Assembly (NCBI GenBank): GCA_022563115.1
Contig: JADFNY010000030.1
Location: forward strand, 1-16,034
DNA length: 16,034 nt
Direction of reading: 5' to 3'
DNA from: Acidobacteriota bacterium
Lineage (GTDB): Bacteria; Acidobacteriota; UBA890
Position 1 is the stretch's first letter; every line of letters begins with the position of its first letter. Positions 6,858 through 14,662 of the stretch are shown here, in pieces. The translations under genes and the position numbers were made by a program. Below the pieces are notes generated by a model, which was given only the letters and a program-made list of their open reading frames with translations, had not been told where the DNA came from and searched no databases.

Positions 6858-8219
6858 ATGGGTGTGCGCGCTTGGTTGAAGAGGTCTTTCAACTACGAAA
6901 CGAGGGTGGTGCTATTCGCGCTGTCCTCCGGCCTGCTCGGTGTCGGTGGCACCCTGTTTCTCTTGTGGCGCGGTGGTTTCTCCCTCAAGGTTCAGCTCAC
7001 CGTCGGCGCCGTCGTCGTCATATGGTGGCTGTTGATCTCGTTCGCACAGCGCGAACAGATGATCCGGCCGCTGCAGACGCTCTCGAATCTGGTCGCCGCG
7101 CTGCTCGAAGGCGACTACTCGATCCGGGTTCGCGGGCAAAGCCGTGATGAGCCGCTCGGCCTGGCGATCACCGAGGTCAACCGACTGGGCGAAATTCTCC
7201 GGGAGCAACGACTGGGCGCCATCGAGGCGACGGCGCTGTTGCACAAGATCATGGATGAGATCGATGTCGGCATCTTCGCGTTCGACGACGACGATCGACT
7301 GCGCCTGCTGAACCGCGGCGGTGAGCGGATCCTCGGCCAACCTGCCGATCGCACGATCGGACACAGTGCCGAAGCGCTCGGTCTTGCCGAATGCCTCGAG
7401 GGCGACGTGGAGCGCATCGCGGATATCGCGTTCTCCGGGCTCTCGGGCCGCTGGGAGATCCGCCGCAGCCAGTTTCGCCAGGAGGGCCGCGTCCACCACC
7501 TGCTCGTGCTGTCCGATCTGACCCGCGCCCTGCGCGAGGAGGAACGACAAGCATGGCAGCGCGTGGTGCAAGTGTTGCGGCACGAGATCAACAACTCACT
7601 GGCGCCGATCCACTCGCTCGCTGGCAGCCTGGCGACGCTTGTGCGCCGCAAGCCTGAGCCCCCCGACATGCGCGACGATCTGCAACAAGGTCTCAGCGTC
7701 ATCGCCGGCCGCTCGAAGGCACTCAGCCGTTTCATGGCGGCGTACGCCCAGCTAGCCCAGTTGCCGGAGCCCGAGCTCGAGCCCCTCGACGTGCCGGACT
7801 GGGTGCGCCGGGTCGTCGACCTGGAAACGCGGCTCGACATCGACGTCGTCGCGGGCCCGCCGGTGAGCATCCGCGCCGACGGCGACCAGCTCGACCAGCT
7901 ACTGATCAACCTGCTCGCCAACGCCGTCGACGCCGCGCTCGAGACCGGTGGCGGGGTGAAGGTGAGCTGGGCACAGCTCAACGGGTACACTGAGCAACTC
8001 GAAGTGCGCATCGATGACGAAGGCCCCGGCCTTCCCGACCGACGAAACTTGTTCGTTCCCTTCTTCACCACCAAGCCGCAGGGTTCCGGCATCGGCCTCG
8101 TCCTCAGCCGCCAGATTGCCGAGGCCCACGGCGGCTCGTTGACGCTGGAAAACCGGCAGCCCGGACCGGGATGTCGAGCGCGTCTGCGGTTGCCCTCGAA
8201 GGCTCATGCGGCAAGCTAG
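6858..8219 (+). CDS. Sensor histidine kinase (NtrY/NtrB-like) with HAMP and PAS regions
   Basis: This 453-residue inner-membrane kinase should phosphorylate the regulator encoded just upstream. Two hydrophobic helices (about 17-37 and 45-63) are separated by only a few residues, so there is almost no periplasmic domain. A HAMP-like linker (about 64-118) and a PAS-like region (about 128-225) follow. The phosphoacceptor is H242 in RHEINNSLAPI. The ATPase domain has NLLANAVDAAL (N box), DDEGPGLP (G1), FFTTK and GSGIGLVLSRQIAEAHGG (G2). AGGAGG lies 7 nt before the ATG. The last 14 nt overlap the TAXI receptor gene, which suggests translational coupling. Signal input is probably cytoplasmic through the PAS region, or through membrane partners. 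Confidence 0.92.
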   Translation: MGVRAWLKRSFNYETRVVLFALSSGLLGVGGTLFLLWRGGFSLKVQLTVGAVVVIWWLLISFAQREQMIRPLQTLSNLVAALLEGDYSIRVRGQSRDEPLGLAITEVNRLGEILREQRLGAIEATALLHKIMDEIDVGIFAFDDDDRLRLLNRGGERILGQPADRTIGHSAEALGLAECLEGDVERIADIAFSGLSGRWEIRRSQFRQEGRVHHLLVLSDLTRALREEERQAWQRVVQVLRHEINNSLAPIHSLAGSLATLVRRKPEPPDMRDDLQQGLSVIAGRSKALSRFMAAYAQLAQLPEPELEPLDVPDWVRRVVDLETRLDIDVVAGPPVSIRADGDQLDQLLINLLANAVDAALETGGGVKVSWAQLNGYTEQLEVRIDDEGPGLPDRRNLFVPFFTTKPQGSGIGLVLSRQIAEAHGGSLTLENRQPGPGCRARLRLPSKAHAAS

Positions 8220-9171
8220 CCAAAGTACAGCGCTCACCCGCCGGACCGGCGGCGTGTTGCTCTTCCTTCTCGTCGCCGCCGCCGCTTGTTCCGGCGAAGG
8301 CGACCGCGCCCGGTTCCTGAGCGTTGGAACCGGCGGCACCGGTGGGATCTACTACCCGCTCGGCGGGGCGATTGCCTCGTTGCTCTCGAGCAGCGATCCC
8401 GAGCGCCAATACACCGCCGAGGTCACCGGGGGGTCGGTGGAGAACATCGCTCGTATCGCCGCCGGTCAGATCGATCTCGGCTTCGCGATCGGAACCTCGG
8501 TCGCTGCTGCGTTCAACGGCGACGGAGACGCGGCGCCGGTCCCCGAGCTGCGGGTCGTCGCCCCGCTGTACCCCAACGTGGCGCATGTCCTCGTCCGCGA
8601 CGGCGTGAGCATCGTGTCGCTCGCCGACCTCGCCGGCAAGGCAGTTTCGGTGGGCTCGGCAGGCAGCGGCACCGAGCAATTCTCGCGTCATCTGTTGGCC
8701 GCGTACGACCTCGACTACGAGTCGATCAACGAGCGCTACCTTTCGTTCTCGGAGTCATCGGCGGCGCTGCGTGACGGCGCCATCGACGGTGCGATCTTCT
8801 CGGTCGGCTATCCGGCCGCCGCCGTTCTCGAGGCGATGACCAACGCCGCCGTCACCCTGCTGCCGGTCACCGGCGATCCCGCCGCCAGGCTGCGCGGGCT
8901 GTATCCCTTCTACACCGATGCGGTGATACCGGGCGGCACCTATGCCGGCCTGGAGAACGACATCGCCACGGTGGCGGTCATGAACTGGATGGTGGCGCTC
9001 GAGAGCCTCGATCCGACGTCGGTAACGAGTCTCCTCGACCTGCTTCGCGATCACCGTGACTCGCTGGTGCGCGTCAACAAGATCGCCGCCCAGATCGATC
9101 TCGCTTCGATGGCCGACGCACCCATACCGTTGCATTCCGCCGCCTCAGGATGGCTCGAGGCAAACCGCTGA
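8206..9171 (+). CDS. TAXI-family TRAP solute-binding lipoprotein (receptor 1)
   Basis: The 321-residue periplasmic receptor binds a substrate for TRAP-type uptake. The N-terminus has two Arg residues, a hydrophobic run and VAAAAC (Cys28), suggesting a lipid-anchored protein. The family signature FLSVGTGGTGGIYYPLGGAI follows, then VTGGSVENIARIAAGQIDLGF and the central DLAGKAVSVGSAGSGTEQFS. The length is typical. The start overlaps the kinase gene by 14 nt, and the end overlaps the ATP-grasp gene by 22 nt, so the three are almost certainly one operon. No intact TRAP permease is encoded next to it. The same-strand permease at 1482 is broken, and the intact one at 12695 has its own receptor. It may serve as a signal-binding protein for the two-component system, but this is inference. 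Confidence 0.9.
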   Translation: MRQASQSTALTRRTGGVLLFLLVAAAACSGEGDRARFLSVGTGGTGGIYYPLGGAIASLLSSSDPERQYTAEVTGGSVENIARIAAGQIDLGFAIGTSVAAAFNGDGDAAPVPELRVVAPLYPNVAHVLVRDGVSIVSLADLAGKAVSVGSAGSGTEQFSRHLLAAYDLDYESINERYLSFSESSAALRDGAIDGAIFSVGYPAAAVLEAMTNAAVTLLPVTGDPAARLRGLYPFYTDAVIPGGTYAGLENDIATVAVMNWMVALESLDPTSVTSLLDLLRDHRDSLVRVNKIAAQIDLASMADAPIPLHSAASGWLEANR

Positions 9172-10484
9172 GTCGAGCCCCGAGGGTCCTGCTGTTGATG
9201 CCGTCGACGACGTACCACGCGTCGGACTTCCTGCGGGCCGCCGAGCGGTTGGGCGTGCCCGTCACGGTGGGCACCGATGGCAGCCAAGCGTTCCAAGAGC
9301 TGGTACCGGGATCGACGATCACGCTCGACTTCGACGATCTTGCCGGCGCCAGCGCCGAGGTCGCAGAGTTCCACCGGCGCTTCCCAATCGGCGCCGTGGT
9401 CGCTGCCGACGATGAAACCACCGCGCTAGCCGCCACCGTCGCCGAAACCCTTGGCCTCGCCCACAACCCTCTCGAGGCCGTGCTCCCGACCCGCAGCAAG
9501 CTGAGCCTACGACGAGCGCTCGACGCCGCCGGGCTGCCTTCGCCGCGCTACCGGGTCATCGATCTGGGCCCGGGATTCACGTCGCGGGACGACGAAGAGC
9601 GCACTTCGCGGGTGGAGACCGCGGTGCGGGAGGCGCTCGACGAGGCGGGCGACTCCGCCGATGGAGTCTCTTTTCCATGTGTTCTGAAACCGACGTTCCT
9701 GTCGGCCAGCCGCGGCGTGATCCGCGCCGACGACGCCGATGGCTTCCGCCGGGCCGCCCGCCGCATCGCCGATATCCTCCACGAGGAGTCCGAGGCCGGT
9801 GGCGGTTCCGCTGAATCCCACCTGATCCTCGTGGAGGACTACGTGCCCGGTGCCGAGTACGCTCTGGAGGCCATGCTCACCGAAGGCTCCCTGCATCTGC
9901 TGGCAATCTTCGACAAACCCGACCCGCTACAGGGGCCTTACTTCGAAGAGACCATCTACGTGACCCCGTCGCGCGCTGCCGAGGCGACGCAAGGCGAGAT
10001 CGTCGCAACGGTGGAAAAAGCGGTCGCCGCGCTCGGTCTGCGTGAGGGTCCGGTCCACGCCGAGCTGCGCCTCAACGAGCACGGCGCCCATATCATCGAC
10101 CTCGCCGCCCGCGCCATCGGCGGCCTGTGTCCACGAGTTCTGCGCTTCGGCACCGGTGTGTCTCTCGAGGAGCTCATCTTGCGCCACGCGATCGGCGAGG
10201 ACTTCGCCTCGTTCCGGCGCGACGAGCAGGCCGGTGGCGTGATGATGATCCCGATCCCGGCGGCCGGCGTGCTGCGCGGCGTACGCGGGATCGACGAGGC
10301 CCGTGCCACCGGCGGAATCGACGAGGTCACGCTGACGATCAACCCGGGGCAGCGTCTGCGGCCGTTGCCGGAGGGGAATCGGTATCTCGGATTCATCTTC
10401 GCGCACGCCGAGACGCCGGCCGAAGCCGAAGCGGCGTTGCGCCGGGCCCACGCTCGACTCCAATTCGAGATCGAACCCCTATGA
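9150..10484 (+). CDS. ATP-grasp carboxylate-amine ligase (L-amino acid ligase-like)
   Basis: The 444-residue cytoplasmic enzyme probably joins a carboxylate, via an acyl-phosphate, to an amine. Parts: an N-terminal Rossmann-like pre-ATP-grasp domain (VLLLMPSTTYHASDFLRAAE), FPCVLKPTFLSASRGV with nucleotide-binding Lys180, LILVEDYVPGAEYALEAM (E229), and a metal-site strand HAELRLNEHGAHIIDLAARA followed by IGGLCPRVLRF. The C-terminal AGGVMMIPIPAAGVLRGVRG segment resembles the LAL_C2 domain of dipeptide-forming ligases. The usual Glu of the metal-site strand is Asp here (IID). An acidic insertion of about 35 residues lies at 141-175. The ATG at 9150 keeps the first beta strand. No proper ribosome site is seen, so translation probably depends on the 22-nt overlap with the receptor gene. 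The substrate is unknown. Confidence 0.85.
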   Translation: MARGKPLSRAPRVLLLMPSTTYHASDFLRAAERLGVPVTVGTDGSQAFQELVPGSTITLDFDDLAGASAEVAEFHRRFPIGAVVAADDETTALAATVAETLGLAHNPLEAVLPTRSKLSLRRALDAAGLPSPRYRVIDLGPGFTSRDDEERTSRVETAVREALDEAGDSADGVSFPCVLKPTFLSASRGVIRADDADGFRRAARRIADILHEESEAGGGSAESHLILVEDYVPGAEYALEAMLTEGSLHLLAIFDKPDPLQGPYFEETIYVTPSRAAEATQGEIVATVEKAVAALGLREGPVHAELRLNEHGAHIIDLAARAIGGLCPRVLRFGTGVSLEELILRHAIGEDFASFRRDEQAGGVMMIPIPAAGVLRGVRGIDEARATGGIDEVTLTINPGQRLRPLPEGNRYLGFIFAHAETPAEAEAALRRAHARLQFEIEPL

Positions 10485-10501
10485 GCCCGCTTTCCTCGTC
10501 A

Positions 10502-10525
10502 GGTTCCTGGTCTGGGCCAAGAACC
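10502..10525. other. Small hairpin between the ATP-grasp gene and nfuA
   Basis: GGTTCCTGG (10502-10510) pairs with CCAAGAACC (10517-10525) with one mismatch and a 6-nt loop, 17 nt after the ATP-grasp stop. It is followed by AAAATCC, not a T-tract, so termination is uncertain. A 12-bp palindrome GCCCCCGGGGGC follows (10533-10544). The 138-nt gap must also hold the nfuA promoter, which I could not identify. Confidence 0.35.
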
Positions 10526-10622
10526 AAAATCCGCCCCCGGGGGCCACTTTACCGCCCGGTTCGTGTGCCGTAACCTTTCATTAGGCTGGTGCTGTTCTCA
10601 TTTCACCGGCGTGGAGGAATTC

Positions 10623-11264
10623 ATGAGCGAGGAAGAGGTCCAATCGCCGCTGCAACACATGGTAGTGGACACCAAGCCGATTACGTTTACCACGTCGGCC
10701 GCGATGAAGGTGCTGGAATTCGCAGAGTCTAACGAGCAGTCCGACAATATCGGCCTGCGCGTCTACGTGCAGGGCGGCCGCACCAGCTACGAATACGGCT
10801 TCAAGTTCGACGAGCGCCGCGAAAATGATGTCGTCGTGCCGCAGGAAGGGTTCGAGCTGCTCGTCGACGGCTTCAGTTTCCATCTGTTGCGCGGCGCCTC
10901 GGTCGACTTCGTCCAGAGCATGTCCGGCGGCGGTTTCAGCGTCGACAATCCGAACGAGCCCAATCCTTCGAGCGATCCGCTCTTCGCGCGGGTGCAGCGG
11001 GTCATCGACGACCAGATCAACCCCGGTGTCCAGACCCACGGCGGCCACGTCACCCTGCTCGAGGTGAAAGAAGGCGTCGCCTATGTCGAGCTCGGCGGCG
11101 GCTGCCAGGGTTGCGGCATGGTCGACGTGACGCTCAAGCAAGGCATCGAGCGCATGCTCAAGGAACAGATCCCGGAGATCGAGAGCGTCTACGACACCAC
11201 CGACCACGCCTCCGGCCAGAATCCTTACTTTACGCAAGGCAAAGGCGGCTCTGTCAACGTGTAG
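10623..11264 (+). CDS. nfuA: Fe-S biogenesis carrier NfuA
   Basis: NfuA carries and delivers [4Fe-4S] clusters to target apoproteins in the cytoplasm. The 213-residue protein has an N-terminal A-type (IscA/HesB-like) domain and a C-terminal NifU-like domain. In the A-type domain the cluster cysteines are absent: the usual GGCSG position reads GGRTS, and the usual terminal CGC is missing after VDNPNEPN. This is the degenerate arrangement also known in E. coli NfuA. The NifU domain keeps GGGCQGCGMVDVTLKQGIE with C161 and C164, which bridge a cluster at the dimer interface, and the NfuA-like end VYDTTDHASGQNPYF. TGGAGG lies 7 nt before the ATG at 10623. The TAG stop begins repeat C. The nearby MoaA is a [4Fe-4S] enzyme and so a plausible client. 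Confidence 0.9.
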   Translation: MSEEEVQSPLQHMVVDTKPITFTTSAAMKVLEFAESNEQSDNIGLRVYVQGGRTSYEYGFKFDERRENDVVVPQEGFELLVDGFSFHLLRGASVDFVQSMSGGGFSVDNPNEPNPSSDPLFARVQRVIDDQINPGVQTHGGHVTLLEVKEGVAYVELGGGCQGCGMVDVTLKQGIERMLKEQIPEIESVYDTTDHASGQNPYFTQGKGGSVNV

Positions 11265-11403
11265 CAGGCCTGCACCGAGCGGGCGCAGGGGCCGGGAGTG
11301 CAAGGCGCAGCGCCGGAGCGATCGCGCAGGCGTACCTCTCGGTACGTCGAGCAGAGCGCGACAAGCGCAACACAGCAATCACGGTCTCCGCGCCCGCTCG
11401 CTA
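11262..11403. repeat. Long imperfect palindromic repeat C, stop codon to stop codon
   Basis: The element fills the whole gap between nfuA and moaA, starting with the TAG of nfuA and ending with the CTA (TAG) of moaA. Outer arms 11276-11293 and 11383-11400 pair over 18 positions with two G-T wobbles and one mismatch. A central hairpin CGTACC-TCTC-GGTACG sits at 11331-11346. Blocks shared in the same order with repeat D (opposite strand) are CAAGGCGC (11301), AGGCGTA (11328), TACGTCGAG (11343), AAGCGCAAC (11363) and CTCCGCGCCCGC (11386). There is no T-tract. It encodes no protein that I can recognise. Confidence 0.88.
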
Positions 11404-12411
11404 GCCGCCGATGTAGGACATCTCGATGCGGGAGAGGGGCTTGCCGTCCTCGAAGCGGCGCTCCGAGTAACGGTCCTCGCGGCTCGACCAGATGCCGGCC
11501 AGGAGCGTGCGTAGCGTCTTGTCCGAGCCCCCGGAGCGCAGCGTATCGCGCAGGTCGGTTCCCTCGGCGGCGAACAGGCAGGTGTACAGAACACCCTCTG
11601 CCGAGAGGCGGGCGCGCGTGCAGTCGCCGCAGAACGGTTGGGTCACCGAGGTGATGACGCCGAACTCTCCCTCGCCGTCGGCGTAGCGCCAGCGCTTGGC
11701 TACCTCGCCACGGTAGGCGGGCTCGATCGGCTCGGCGGGGAATTCGGCCGTGACGCGCTCGACGATCTCGGCGCCCGAGCAAACGTCCTCGGGCCGCCAT
11801 TGGTTGGTCGTGCCCACGTCCATGAACTCGATGAACCGCATGACTTGGCCGGATCCCTTGAAATGCCGCGCCAGGTCGACGACCGAGTCATCGTTCACAC
11901 CGCGCTGCACCACGGCGTTGATCTTGATCGGGGCGAGCCCGGCGGCGGCCGCCGCCTCGATCCCCTCGAGGACCTGGGCCACCGCGAATTCGGCGTCGTT
12001 CATCAGCCGAAAAACGTCGTCGTCGAGCGAATCCAGGCTCACGGTGACCCGCTCGAGCCCGGCTTCGGCCAGCGCCTCGGCTTGCTGCGCCAGCAGAGAG
12101 CCGTTGGTGGTCAACGCCAGCTCGATGCCCTCGATCTGGGCGAGCATGGAGACGAGCTGTGGCAGGTCGCGCCGCAGCAGCGGTTCGCCCCCGGTGATGC
12201 GTACCTTCCGCACACCGAGCTCGGCCGCGATACGCACGACGCGCTGGATCTCCTCGAATCGAAGGATCGCCCGCCGCGGCAGGAACTCGTAGCTCTCGCC
12301 GAACACCTCCCGCGGCATACAGTAGCGGCACCGAAAGTTGCACCGGTCGGTCACCGAGACGCGAAGGTCCCGCAAAGGGCGCTCGAATTGATCGACGATC
12401 GGCTCAGTCAC
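11401..12411 (-). CDS. moaA: GTP 3',8-cyclase MoaA (molybdenum cofactor biosynthesis)
   Basis: MoaA is a radical-SAM enzyme that converts GTP to 3',8-cyclo-GTP, the first step of molybdopterin synthesis. From the GTG at 12411 the protein has 336 residues, the usual length. The radical-SAM cluster motif is C24-X3-C28-X2-C31 (CNFRCRYC), followed by GGEPLL and TNGSLL. The second cluster is C261-X2-C264-X13-C278 in PFCGDCTRARL, and the catalytic C-terminal Gly-Gly (SYIGG) is present. The GTG start puts RPLRDLRVSVTDRCN at the normal distance. A longer reading from 12519 would add 36 residues unlike MoaA. There is no good Shine-Dalgarno sequence before 12411, so it may be translated by coupling to a short upstream frame. 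No other moa genes are nearby. It is convergent with nfuA through repeat C. Confidence 0.93.
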   Translation of the reverse strand: MTEPIVDQFERPLRDLRVSVTDRCNFRCRYCMPREVFGESYEFLPRRAILRFEEIQRVVRIAAELGVRKVRITGGEPLLRRDLPQLVSMLAQIEGIELALTTNGSLLAQQAEALAEAGLERVTVSLDSLDDDVFRLMNDAEFAVAQVLEGIEAAAAAGLAPIKINAVVQRGVNDDSVVDLARHFKGSGQVMRFIEFMDVGTTNQWRPEDVCSGAEIVERVTAEFPAEPIEPAYRGEVAKRWRYADGEGEFGVITSVTQPFCGDCTRARLSAEGVLYTCLFAAEGTDLRDTLRSGGSDKTLRTLLAGIWSSREDRYSERRFEDGKPLSRIEMSYIGG

Positions 12412-12568
12412 ACGCAGATTGTCCAGGCTTTCGGAGCCCACGGCAAGCGCCACTAGGCGGCGAAGCGCCGCAGCGCGCTTCCATGACCTCGAAGATCCCG
12501 CGGTCGAGGCCCTCGGCACGCAGCAACTCGAGGTCGACGGCGCTCGGCGGCAAGTCGACTTCGATCAT
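12404..12568 (-). CDS. Possible small protein overlapping the moaA start
   Basis: An ATG at 12568 opens a 54-codon frame starting MIEVDLPPSAVDLELLRAEG and ending in a TGA that overlaps the moaA GTG start by 8 nt. The first 34 or so codons have the high third-position GC of its neighbours, and the rest does not. On the same strand AAAGGAG (about 12632) precedes a GTG-initiated 19-codon frame whose TGA overlaps this ATG as ATGA, which would allow coupled reinitiation. I do not recognise the product. It may be a relic or chance. Besides this, the gap 12412-12694 holds only the hairpin at 12665-12679. Confidence 0.25.
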   Translation of the reverse strand: MIEVDLPPSAVDLELLRAEGLDRGIFEVMEARCGASPPSGACRGLRKPGQSACD

Positions 12569-12664
12569 TCCGTCGCCGATATTTTCGGCGCCGTCGGTGT
12601 CGACCGCCGGCACGCCGCCGTCACACTGGTGACTCCTTTTCTGAACGAAGCTTGACCAGCGACC

Positions 12665-12679
12665 CCGCGACTGTCGCGG
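12665..12679. other. Short hairpin after the TRAP permease gene
   Basis: CCGCGAC and GTCGCGG form a perfect 7-bp inverted repeat around a single base, 15 nt past the permease stop on the minus strand. There is no T-tract, so it is at most a weak terminator or 3'-end stabiliser. Confidence 0.35.
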
Positions 12680-12694
12680 CAAACGCCGCCGACA

Positions 12695-14662
12695 TCAACC
12701 GCGCGACTTCCAGCTCATGGCGACGACGACGCCCAACAGGACCACGCCAGCGAAGTCTAGAACCAGGATTCGGGTGCCGAAGACCTCGACTCCCTGTCCC
12801 GGAGCGAGCAGCAGCGCCGCCGCCACGATGGAAAGCGCCCGTCCCGCCGCCGACAGTTTATTAAACATGAAGCCGGCGAGCCCCGCCGCAAAGCCGAACA
12901 CGCCCAGCGCCGCGATCGTGGTCGCATAGGCGATCGCCCCGATCGATGCGGTGTTGCCGTCGGCCGAGAGCATGAGGAGCTCGGGGCGAAAAACGAAGAT
13001 GTACGGCAGGGTGAAACCGACGAGGGCGAAGCGAAAAGCGTGCCAGCTGGTTTGCATGATGTTGGCGCCGGCAATCGACGCCGCCACATAGGCGGCAAGA
13101 GCCACCGGTGGCGTCACCATCGACATCATCCCAAAGTAGAAAATAAACAGGTGGGCAGCAAGCGGCACGACACCGAGATCGCCGAGAACCGGGCCGATGA
13201 GGGTCGCCAGCAGCAGGTACACGACCGCCGACGGCAAGCCCATGCCGAGAACGATCGATGAGGCCATGATGAGCATGAGCGCGAGCAACAAGCTTTGCTC
13301 GGCGAGTGGGATGATCGTCGCCGGAAGGCGGGTACCGACGCCGGTGAGGGTGACGACGCCGATAACGACACCGACGCACGCGGCCGCCGCGATGAGCGGC
13401 AACATGTCGACCGCGGCGCGGCCGAAAGCGGCGAAAAAGTCGGACGTGCGCAGCCGGGTGCGCTCGTTCATCATGCCGAGCATCACCACGATGCCGAGCG
13501 CCATGGTTACCGCCCGAAACGGTGTGTTGCCGAGCAGCAGCGAGACGATCAGGACCATCAACGCGCCTCCGAAGATCATGCCCTCCCACCGCACCGGAAT
13601 CCCCGACGGCTGCGTCGTCTCGTCGGCCTGAGCTTCGGTCGCCATCTCGCCCACCAAGCGGCGCGCGGTGAAGTGCACGATGAGCAGCAACGACGAGTAG
13701 TAGAGAATCGCCGGCAGCAACGCGGCGCGGATGATCTCCAGGTAGGTCACCGGCGGCTGCACGATCTCCAGCATCATGTAAGCACCGGCGCCCATGACCG
13801 GCGGCATCAGGGCGCCACCCGAGCTCGCCGCCGCCGCGATTCCGCCCGCGACTTGCGGGCGAAAACCGGCCGCCCGCATGGTGGGAATCGTCAGCGTGCC
13901 GACCACGGCGCAGGTAGCCACGGCGCTGCCCGAGAGCGAACCCATCATGCCGCAGCTGACCACCGCGACCTTTGCCGGCCCGCCGGGGCTACCGCGAAAG
14001 ATTCTGCTGGCGAATTCGATGATGAAGCGGGTGCCGCCGGTTGCTTGCAAGAACGCGCCGAACACGACGAACAGGAACACGTACGTGAACATGACGGTCA
14101 TCGCGATGCCGAAGACACCCTGGCTGTGCAGGAATGTCTGGGCGACGAGGCGCTCCACGCTGTAACCGCGGTGCGGGAACAGCCATCCCGGCAGGTGGGG
14201 GCCGAGGTATCCGTAGGCGAGAAAGACGCCGGCGAGGATCGGCAACGCCCAGCCGAGCGACCGCCGCGCCGCCTCGAGGATGAGGATCAAACCCAGCAAA
14301 CCAATCGACGTGTCGAGACCTGACTCCGAGCCGGCGCGGTTGCCGAGCGACTGGCCGCCGATCCAGAGGTTGTCGAACAACGGCTCGTTCTGCGTGAAGA
14401 CGTACCCGAAGCACACCACCGTGAGGGCGGCGAGCCCGAGATCGAGCATGCGGGCCCAGGTCTTGCCCTGCAAGCTCTTGTGCGCCGGCACGGTCAAGAA
14501 GCAAAGCACCAGACCGAGCAGGGCAAACAGCGCCAACTGCGCCGGCGGAGCGAGGCGCGGATAGTTGACCTCGATCAGCGTCAGCAGACAGATCGCCGTT
14601 CCGAGGACGACGACGACTCGACCGCTCGGGCGGGGGGCGCGCGCCTCGGCGTCAGCCTGCAT
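12695..14662 (-). CDS. TRAP transporter permease, fused small and large subunits (DctQM type)
   Basis: The 655-residue inner-membrane protein imports a carboxylate-type solute using an ion gradient and a TAXI receptor. The N-terminal third has DctQ-like helices (about 15-60, 72-90, 118-160). The linker FPHRGYSVERLV (163-174) leads into the DctM part, with GSLSGSAVATCAVVGTLTIP, PPVMGAGAYM, GMGLPSAVVYLLLA and MVTPPVALAAY. It is complete, unlike the paralogue at 1482. The ATG at 14662 has AGGAGGG on the minus strand (plus 14672-14678), about 10 nt upstream. The start codon lies in the left arm of repeat D, and the ribosome site lies just inside that arm, so both could be masked in the mRNA. The receptor gene 170 nt upstream on the same strand is its partner. 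Confidence 0.93.
   Translation of the reverse strand: MQADAEARAPRPSGRVVVVLGTAICLLTLIEVNYPRLAPPAQLALFALLGLVLCFLTVPAHKSLQGKTWARMLDLGLAALTVVCFGYVFTQNEPLFDNLWIGGQSLGNRAGSESGLDTSIGLLGLILILEAARRSLGWALPILAGVFLAYGYLGPHLPGWLFPHRGYSVERLVAQTFLHSQGVFGIAMTVMFTYVFLFVVFGAFLQATGGTRFIIEFASRIFRGSPGGPAKVAVVSCGMMGSLSGSAVATCAVVGTLTIPTMRAAGFRPQVAGGIAAAASSGGALMPPVMGAGAYMMLEIVQPPVTYLEIIRAALLPAILYYSSLLLIVHFTARRLVGEMATEAQADETTQPSGIPVRWEGMIFGGALMVLIVSLLLGNTPFRAVTMALGIVVMLGMMNERTRLRTSDFFAAFGRAAVDMLPLIAAAACVGVVIGVVTLTGVGTRLPATIIPLAEQSLLLALMLIMASSIVLGMGLPSAVVYLLLATLIGPVLGDLGVVPLAAHLFIFYFGMMSMVTPPVALAAYVAASIAGANIMQTSWHAFRFALVGFTLPYIFVFRPELLMLSADGNTASIGAIAYATTIAALGVFGFAAGLAGFMFNKLSAAGRALSIVAAALLLAPGQGVEVFGTRILVLDFAGVVLLGVVVAMSWKSRG

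Noticed and set aside
12419..12655. A 78-codon plus-strand frame antisense to the moaA leader.
   Set aside because: No ribosome site and Arg-rich antisense composition. The minus-strand reading is slightly more protein-like.
13295..14323. A 342-codon plus-strand frame opposite the TRAP permease.
   Set aside because: Rich in His, Arg and Gly, typical of the antisense of a GC-rich membrane protein gene.
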